From Candidatus Woesearchaeota archaeon (GTDB lineage Archaea > Nanobdellota > Nanobdellia > UBA10117 > GCA-020343615): 43,934 bases of DNA. Made by a program: the position numbers and the translations under genes. Where the stretch lies: positions 582,546-626,479 of the forward strand of contig CP070803.1 of NCBI GenBank assembly GCA_020343615.1, read 5' to 3'. The notes below the pieces were generated by a model. The model worked only from the letters and a program-made list of their open reading frames with translations, was not told where the DNA came from and searched no databases. Below are positions 1-9,600 of the stretch, piece after piece; position 1 is the first letter of the stretch, and every line of letters starts with the position of its first letter.

Positions 1-630
1 GTACTCAAATTAAGAAGAGATATGTTGACTACATCATCTAAGTCTATTTCTATGCTTGTATTACATCCAACTACACCTGCAGTTTTTATATTATCACAAG
101 TCCAGGAGCCTCCGGTATTGTTACAGTATCTTAAATCCAGTCCAGTAACATTATAATGAGAAATGTGTACAACATTATTGGAGTCTATTGCTATGCTTGT
201 ATACCATCCAACTATCTCAGTAGTGTCTACATTATCACAAGTCCAGGAGCCTCCGGTATTGTTACAATAGCTTAAAGCTGATGAACTCCCATTATTAAAA
301 GATATGTGGACTGCGTCATTGGAGTCTATTGCTATGCTTGTATAGGCTCCAAAAAAACCTGCAGTTTTTACATTTTCACAGCTCCAGGAGCCTCCGGAAT
401 TGTTGCAGTATCTTAAATCATCATCTGTATTATTAAAATGAGATATATGAACTACATCATTGGAGTCTATTGCTATGCTTGAATAACTTCCGACATCTCC
501 ACTAGTTTCTACTGTTTCGCAGTCCCAGTTAACTTCTGTTCCATTACAGTGTTTTAGATCACCACCAGTACTATTATAATAAGACATATGAATAACTCCA
601 TTTGAGTCTATTGCAACACTTGAGTATTTG
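1..630 (-). repeat. Tandem 141-bp (47-codon) coding repeats, propeller-like
   Basis: Five in-frame copies in the giant gene. The IDS anchor (GAGTCTA on the plus strand) falls at 604, 463, 322, 181 and, with one change, 40, a spacing of exactly 141 bp each time. Each unit reads roughly Y-x-S-I-A-I-D-S-N-x-V-V-H-I-S, then a polar stretch, L-R-Y-C-N-N, G-G-S-W-x-C. The alternating pattern suggests beta-propeller blades (inference). The array continues past the left edge, so the copy number is unknown. Confidence 0.85.
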
Positions 631-3600
631 CCTGTATCATTTTTTGACTCTATTGTTTCGGTGTTGACTTCTATTTCAGTTACATTTGACTGGTTTGTAT
701 TGCCTGCTTTGTCATAGGCTGTGGCAGTTATGTTGTAAAACCCAAAAGACGGAACATCTAAAGTCTCAACAAATGTCCCAGTACTTGTGCTATTTGTTGC
801 ATTAGCTTCATCTGAGCCATTTGTTATGATAATGTTGGTGTAGTTGATATAAGCTTCTGTGACTGTTAGGCTTATTTTTACAGGTTTTGCAGCTACGCCA
901 TTGTCTACTGGCTTATTTATTGTTAATAATGGGTTTGTTTGGTCTACAGTTACGTTTCTGGTAGATGTTATTTCTAAGTTTCCGTATTCATCAATAGAAT
1001 ATGCTGTATAGTTATAAGTTCCATCAGATAGTGATGTGAAATTATTATATAATTCTGTCTCATTGTTATAGGAAGCATTGATTTCTTTTGGGGATAGGAT
1101 TTTGTTGTAGATACGGACCTCGTCGATTGTTCCATTGAAAAAATTTCTACCACCTCCCTCGTTCATCATAGAACCTATATCTACTGGGTGATTATTGTTA
1201 TCAAAGAATGTTGGAGGAGTACCAGAAGTTTCATTAGATGTTGCTTGTTCTATACCATCATAATAAATAGATATACGGTCACTGTTGCTTAAATTAATTG
1301 TAGTTACAACATGATGGAGTTTATCATTGAATGTAAGTGGTCCAGTCTTTTCACAATAATAATTATCTGCTTCTGTGGGTTTAAAAACACAAGATGAAAT
1401 GTTGTTAGTTGCCGTTATAAGCAGATAAAATGTTTTGTTATTATTAAGATTATTATATTTTGCAACAACAGGGTCCTCAGGACTATCATCCGCCATTTTT
1501 ATGAAGGCTTCTACAGTCAATAACGTATTACTTCCGTCAAATGTTCCAGCCTCAAAATCTCCACAATCAACATAATCATCAACTCCATCAAATTCCAAAG
1601 CATTTCCATATTTACCTATTGTTAAATTATCTGGATTAGAACCGTTTTTGAATTCTCCATGATGACCGTAAGTAGAATTATCTTTTACATGAGTATTATT
1701 AGTATAATCAAAGGACCAGTATCCGACTAGAGAATAGTTCCAATCAAAGAATGAAGATATATTTGATTCATCAGCTATTGTTGTGTTTAAATAAACCCAA
1801 TCATCATTAGTGTATTTATCAATGCTAGGGGTAGGGCTTACCCAGGATACTACTGGTTCAGATGTATCCTTTACCTCTACAGTTATATTGTGTTCTGATT
1901 TCAATCTAATCTGGAAGCCAGGTAGTTTTCCATTAATATCTGTTGTTAAAGTATCTACCAAATCTGAATTGTTATATACTATATAATCAGTAAGACTATA
2001 TAAACCACTTATGTTGTAGGTAGCTTCAGTCTTATCAGTACTTGGAGTATCATTCCAGGATATTACTGTTTTGTCCCATGAAAATAGCTCTCTGGTTATA
2101 TTCGTCCCTGTTTCATTTATTGAAGTATTTAACCAAACGCCTCCAGTTGAATCATTGTTGTAGTTGAAACGTTCAGTAGCATCATTGAAATAAATCTCTT
2201 TTTCACCTGTGAAGTTGACATTCCTGAATGTGTTGTTTGAGCCTGAATTTCGTAACATGAATTCATATTTTCCTATAACTGAACCTCCACTAATCGTATT
2301 CTCATAACTTGTATGAATATATATGCCCCCAAGATTACTTACATTATAAATATTATCGGAAAGCGTATTATTATTAGAATTCTCTAGGATTATTGCATAA
2401 CTAATTGCCTTTAATGTATTATTTGAAATTGTGTTGTTTAGACTTGTTTCTAGTGCAATAGCATAAGAACCATTCGCAGTTAGATTATTCTCTGAGATTG
2501 TATTATTCGAGCCTGAATAAATGTAAAGTGCATAATCATCTTTTGCTTTAAGCGTGTTGTTGGAAATTAGATTATTTGAGCTTGCATTGGTATATATAGC
2601 ATAATCCTCTTTTGCTGTTATTGTGTTGTTTCTTATGGTTCCATTGTCTGCATTTTTATAGTAGATACCTTTAGAGCCTGCTGCATGACTCATATTTATT
2701 TCGCAGTTCTTTATAGTAACATTATGAAAGCCCGTATTGTTTATGCCTGGCTTTGAGTTGCTGGTACTTTTGAGATAGTATCCATGGCAGTCTAAAATTA
2801 TATTGGAAGCGTTTATCTGTAATATTATCCCTTCACAGTCGGTTATATCTGCGACTAAATCAGTGTTTACATTTAAAAAGTCTCCACATTCTTTTTGACA
2901 ATCGGGATCATCACCATCTGCATTTCCATCACAATCATTATCCTGTAGGTCAGCACAAGATGTCTCATTAGCATGTGCTGTGGCATTCCAATCCCAGAAT
3001 CCTGAATTGTTCATATAGCATGTCAAGTTAGATGTTTCATTGTATGCGCTTGATCCATCGTCAAATAAATCCCATGCCTGTTCACAGGCATTAGTAGGTG
3101 AACAATTTAAAGCCTGGATTTCACAACAATCTCTTCCCGTACAGTCTTTTGTACAGGAACTTGTGTTTATCTCTGACTCATTCATCCATCCATTAGTATC
3201 ATTAACATCATAGTTATCGCAATCGTAAGCATTATAATCCCAGCCATCATCATCAGCTGCACAACCCTCTGTAGCAAAAGCATAACAAATATCAGTACCT
3301 GTTTCAGAACAGTTAACTCCTCTTGCAGTATCTGAGAAGTTTCCATAATCACAACCATCTGCTAAGGAAGAGTGTATCTCTGTTGGATCTGACCAGTTTT
3401 GTCCGTCTTTACATCCTGTATTTGCTCCAGATGATGAGCATCCTTCATCAAAGTAACAAATCCTCGTATCTGTTGAATTAGTCGTTCCTTCATCATGGCA
3501 TGTCTGTGAAAGATTATCCCAACCATCAGCATCTGCTGCACATAAATCTGAGGAATAATAACATGTTCCGGGATTATTACCGCTGTCATTAAAACACCAA

Positions 3601-6600
3601 CCTGCATCTGCTCCCCAGTTATCATAGTTATCACAAATTATGGCAGATGTTGCACCAGCATATGCCTCAGTCTTTGAGACATTGTCTCCATCCTTACATC
3701 CGTCATTTGCTCCAGATGATGAGCATCCTTCATCATAATAACATATATATTCTGAACCAGTACCCTCAACGTCTCCAGAATCATTACACATCTGATAACC
3801 ATACTCACTATTGTTACAATACGTACAATTATTCGTGGTATCATTCCAGAGCCAGAAATCATCGTCTGCTGCATCGTCTCCGCAACAAGGATCATTGCTT
3901 CCTCCAGCAGTAACATTAACGAACCATATATAACCCTCTTGTTCACATACTGAAGGATTTAACCCATTAGGAGGTGAACAATTACCCTTTGTATCTAGTT
4001 CATTACACACTACGACCCATTCAGGCGTGGAGTCATTAGCATTGTTGTCTACAGTGTCATTTACCATGAAGGTAAAGGTATAATTTGTCCCATCTGTAAA
4101 ACTGGTTGTGTCCCATGTGTAATTACAGACTCCTGAAGCGGCATTATCTTCGAAATTATCTAACGCAGCACCCCATGAAGCTGGATCTAAACCACTAATA
4201 GATATGTTATATTTACATGAGTTATCTTTTAAGCCTGCTAGAGTGTCTGCTACAGTAGCATTTATCGTTACAGTACCTCTTGCAAATTCTCCAATTGTTC
4301 CGATAGTATCATTAGCCGTACATTTTTCTGTAGTTACAGTAGGCTTATCTGTATCTACAGTAACGTTTCTTTTTGTTGTTATCAGAACAAGTCCGCTTTC
4401 AGTAATAGTATAGGCTGTATAGTCATATGTACTCCCATTCTTTACTTGAGTGAAATTATTATATAATTCAGTCTCGTTGTTGTATGAAGCATTGATTTCC
4501 GCTTCTGATAAGGCTCTTTTGTATATCCTAACTTCATCTAATGTTGCATCGATTCTATTATTTCCAGGATTAACTGCATCCGCTGAACCTATGCTTAATT
4601 TACCTGCGCTGGTATCAAGTGTGAAGGATTTTGAAAGAGAGAATACATTCTCTCCGTCTCTATAGCCTAACCAATCAGTGCTATTATATACATAAGCAAT
4701 ATGATGCCAGTTTGTATCTGAAATGGTAATATTTGAATCTGTTCTTGGATTATCACCAGTATAGCCTTGAGCAAAGAATGCTATTTGATCTTCTTCACCA
4801 ACACTTGACCAGTTCCATAGAACTGCATAATCATTATTGTCTGTATCTACTCCTTTTACTAAGATATATTCTTGAGTTTGTGGACCTCCCATTTTTACCC
4901 AGAATTCTATTGTGAAGTTTTCTGTGAGTCTCAATTCTGTAGAGTCTGATACATTTAGACATCCTTTTGCATCGAAGTCCATTGCATCACCGTATTTTCC
5001 AGTAGTTATGTTCTTTGTAGATACTCCTTCGAATGTACCATGGTTATCATAAGTGGAATTATCATATATTTGAGAACTGCTATTGTATTCAAAGGACCAG
5101 TATCCGACTAGAGAATAGTTCCAATCAAAGAATGCAGATGAGTTTAAAAAATCTGTTCTTGTTGTGTTTAAATATACCCATTGATGACGCGTATAACTAT
5201 CATCACCTGGTGTTGGAGATACCCAAGATATTAAAGCCCCTATAGTTATAATTACATTAGTAATATTTGACTGGTTTGTATTTCCTGCTTTGTCATACGA
5301 AGTTACTGTTATATTATACGTACCATACTCTTTAACTGCACGAGTCACGTTGAAGTTTCCTGTAGTTGTGACATTTGTCTCATTAGCTTCATCTGAGCCA
5401 TTTGTTATGATAATGTTGGTGTAGTTTATATTCTGCTCTATAACTGTGATGTTTATTGATATGTTTTTTAATGTAAGTACTTGATTACTTGAGGGACTGT
5501 GTACTGTTAGTAAAGGACTCGTGGTGTCTACGGTCACGTTTCTTTCTTCAGAATCGTTCATGTCATCTATGGAATAAATTCTATAAGTATACGTCCCTTC
5601 GCTTAACGAAGTTATATTCGTCTCTAACCTATATTTTTCATTGTTGTATGAGGCATTGATTTCTTCTGGTGATAGGGCTCTATTGTGGATTTGAACTTCA
5701 TCTATCGTTCCATTGAAGGCGTACTGGGGAGCTAGAGAATTATAGATTCCAATTATTAAGTCTATTGTTTGGTTTTCTGAAGGTATGGACGCTGCCTCTG
5801 CCTCAGAACCGTCCTTTTTACCATTCACGTAAAGAGTTATATTGGTCCCATTAGATATAAACCCTAAATGATACCATGTTCCAGCAGATAATATAGTACT
5901 TCCGTTTACTGTAACAGAATCAGTGTCATTTTGAATAATAGCAACTGCTATAACATTTCCACTATCCTCTTGGAGAAACAGGGAATATCCTCTATCTGAA
6001 CTTCCATTGCATCTAGAGACTATATAATTATTTTCATTGGAGTCCACTGCATCATATTTTATCCAAGCAAAAACACTCATTTGTTCAATCAGATTAAGAC
6101 TACTATCATCACTACAATTAACATAATCATCATCTCCGTCAAACTTCAAAGAATGACCATATTTACCTATTCTTATATCATTCTTATCAAAACTTGTTCC
6201 ACTGAAGTTCCCGTGATTACTGTAGGATGAGTTGTCCATTACACTAGTAAGGTCAAAGTAATCAAAGCTCCAGTATCCTACAAGAGTCTTATTCCAGTCA
6301 ATAAGGGACGAAACATTACTATTTGAAGAAGAAGTTGTAATATTCAAATAAACCCAGTTTTTGTTGGTATAGTTATCAATGCCGGGAGTTGGGTTTACAG
6401 GACTAATTGATGGTATTGAGTAATCTGTTGTGCTATAGTTCAATACATTGCTCTTATTTATATTGGTCCCATCTGTAGTGTTGACATACCACTGGTACTC
6501 TCCTGGTGATAGTCCATACCATACGCATATTACCTCGCTCCCAGAAGCATATTCATTGTTAAGAGTACACCCTGAAATGGCAGTATCTGTTGCATTGTTG

Positions 6601-9600
6601 TAGAATGTAACATTAAGATAATCTGAATCAGAATCTTCGATTGTTATGTTCAGGATTGCTATTGAAGAGTTTATAACTGTATTATCTCCTGGTGAATTCA
6701 TAGTAGCATTAGGCGGACAGTTCCCACAACTTCCTGCTGTAGTACCGGTACAGCCTGTCTGGGCACCGACACAATTACAAGTAGTACCTGAAGATCCGTC
6801 TTGAGTGTTATAATCCGGACATCCTCCTACAGCGTCATTCCTTCCATAACAGTATCCTGTTCCATTACAATCATGATCTGCTGCAGTAACATTGGCCATG
6901 AGGAAACAAGTCTTAGAGCTCCAACCGAAGTAATATTTTGGTTCTGTAACGTTACAGTTTAAACCATTACACTGATTAAAGTAATCTTGGCCTGCGTCTT
7001 GACTAGCACAATTACCTGTTCCATCACATTCCTCACACTCAGTTGTACATGTATTAGAACCGACATTATCTTGTGTGTGGTCTGCTCTATTTTGACATCC
7101 TGTTCCTGCTGAACAAGTAGCACAAGTAGAGCATTCAGTAGCACTCCCCCATCTATATGCGCCTGGTGTTCCGCATTGTCTGTAAGTGTCTGCATTTACA
7201 TCTGTATCGCAACCATAACTCGAGTCAGTATATTGTACACAGCTTCCTGTAATATTACTGACGCATTGATCGCTAGATGAACAAAAGCAAAGCTCTCCTG
7301 TCTCGCATGTTCCGTTGTTATCAGAATTTTGAAAATCTTCCACACATATATTACTCTCACAATCTGGATTGTACTGGCATTCCTCGCAATCTAACGATCC
7401 TGATCCTTCAACGTCTGGCGTAATTCCAGCAACTCCTGCTGCAAGTCCTCCCATGTAATCGTTTTTTCCTTCGCTTTGCCAGAACCAAGAATAATCATAC
7501 GGTTCGTGTGTCTTATTGTTTATTATTAGATTATATAAATCTAATCTAGAGATATTAATAAGATTTGGGTTCTTGATTTTATCAAACTTGCGATTTCTAT
7601 TATAAAGACCAATTGATTCTGAAAGACTAATATTTTCGTTAATATAGTTAAATAATATAGGTTTTCCAGTACTTCTTAACCTATATTTAATATCTGGGAG
7701 ATTCAAAGCTTCTTTTTCTAATAATAAGGCAGTTGCACCTGAAACATGTGGTACTGATAAAGAAGTCCCATTCCCCAGTCCTAATGAAGTATTTATTTTA
7801 ACTCCTGGGGCAAAACTATCTAATGTTGGATTTACATTAGAGAAAGTAGCTATAATATCATTATTGTCTGTGGCTCCTACTGAGAATACTTTAGAACCAC
7901 AAGAAGGAGACCTAAGATTCGAACTGCCATCATTACCTGAAGCAGCAATAACAAATATGCTTTCATCATATGCATTATTACTTTCTTCTGCGAGTATGTC
8001 TTCGTCACAAAATCCAGTATAGCTGTTTCCATTTAAACTTATACTAATAATGTCTGCATTATTTTGGATACAATATTCCAATCCTTCGATAACGTCTGAA
8101 TAATAACCTATCCCGCTATCATTCACAACTTTTCCAATGATTAATTCACTTTTTGGGGATATTGTTTTAATAATGCTCGTTACAACTGTACCATGCCCGT
8201 TATTGTCTTCCGGTACGGGATCATCATTAACAAAATCATAGCCTATTGAGTAATTTATGCTTGAATCTACTCCTGTATCTATAACACATATCCTTATTCC
8301 TTCTCCTGTTAGATTAAATTCTTCTTTAACTTTATCGAATCTAATAACTTCTAGATTATCTAAAGAGCTTACATTTACTTTTTCATCAATGTATATTTTT
8401 TTAACATTTTTATCATTAATTAAATCGTTTAATTTATCTTTATCAATTTTACCAGATAACAAAGTATACGTTTTTGAATTATGTGTGGAATTCTTTAGTA
8501 TTTTAGTATCTGATAAAACTTCTGAATTAATAGACTGAATAGATTCTTCTTTAGAATACTTAACAATTAGCTTATCAATATTTCCTTCTAATATTTTCTT
8601 TTTTACTTTTTTATCAATTTTTAATTTTGCTATGTTATGCTTGTTAGGTTCTTTCTCAAATGGATATTCTCTTAAAAATTTAAAATCACATGATTTATTT
8701 TCTAGAATATATTCTCTATAAGGCCAAAGAGCAAATAAGGACGTAAACGTAGAATGAGTGTCTGATTCTTTTCTAAATGTGTGGAGTGGCCAACCACCGT
8801 CATAATTCTGGCTCTCTATTATTTTTATAATCCACTCTTCTTGGATATCTTTATTACAATTTATTAAAATAAAATCTGCTCTCTCAGCGTATATGTCCAT
8901 GTCTTTAATAATATGTGAAGTATCATCGCTCTTTTGTTCTTTTAAGGTCATATTAATCAAAAGCTCAACAGCGCTATTAATTTGTGTTTGATCGTAACAT
9001 CCTCTTTCTCTTAAGTGCATTAAAGCCATAATAGCATGTGTTAGGTCGTAGTCTCCTCTACTTGCCCAATCTTTAACAATATAATCAAATATTTCCGGCG
9101 TTATTTCTTTTTCTTTGCAATATAGCGTTCTCATAAGAATCTCATTCATCTCAAGCATGTTGCTTTCTAAGAAGTCTTTATGAAGAACCTCGTAAACAAA
9201 GGGGTCATCATACATTGAATAATTACTGTCAAAGAAGGCATATTGCCATGAATATCTCCAATAAGGCTCAAAATTTCCATTAAAGATTTTCTTATCGTAA
9301 TTCTCTTTTATTTTAGGATCCTGATTAACTTCAGTGTATATAACTTTAAATAAGGTATATTCAGTAGCGTCCATAGTTTCATTGTTTATGTAAACATCTG
9401 GGTCAAGGAATTCTAGAGCCTTTTCTATGGATTTGTTTATCTCTTTTTCTATGTCAATTCTCAAAGTAATGTATTCGGTATCGTTTCCGAAAGTGATTGA
9501 GAAGCTCCTAGTTCCGGGTATTAATTTTTCTAGTTCAAGGATTCCTTTTTCAGAACATTCGTAAGCAGGGTGGAACAGTGAACCATCAGACTTGTTTAGA

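Noticed and set aside
1-630. CRISPR-like periodic repeat
   Set aside because: The 141-bp units are in-frame coding repeats without short palindromic repeats and unique spacers.
3362-3946. Short open frames within the Cys-rich region of the giant gene
   Set aside because: They lie inside a continuous, domain-bearing frame and their Met/His/Gln-rich translations look non-biological.
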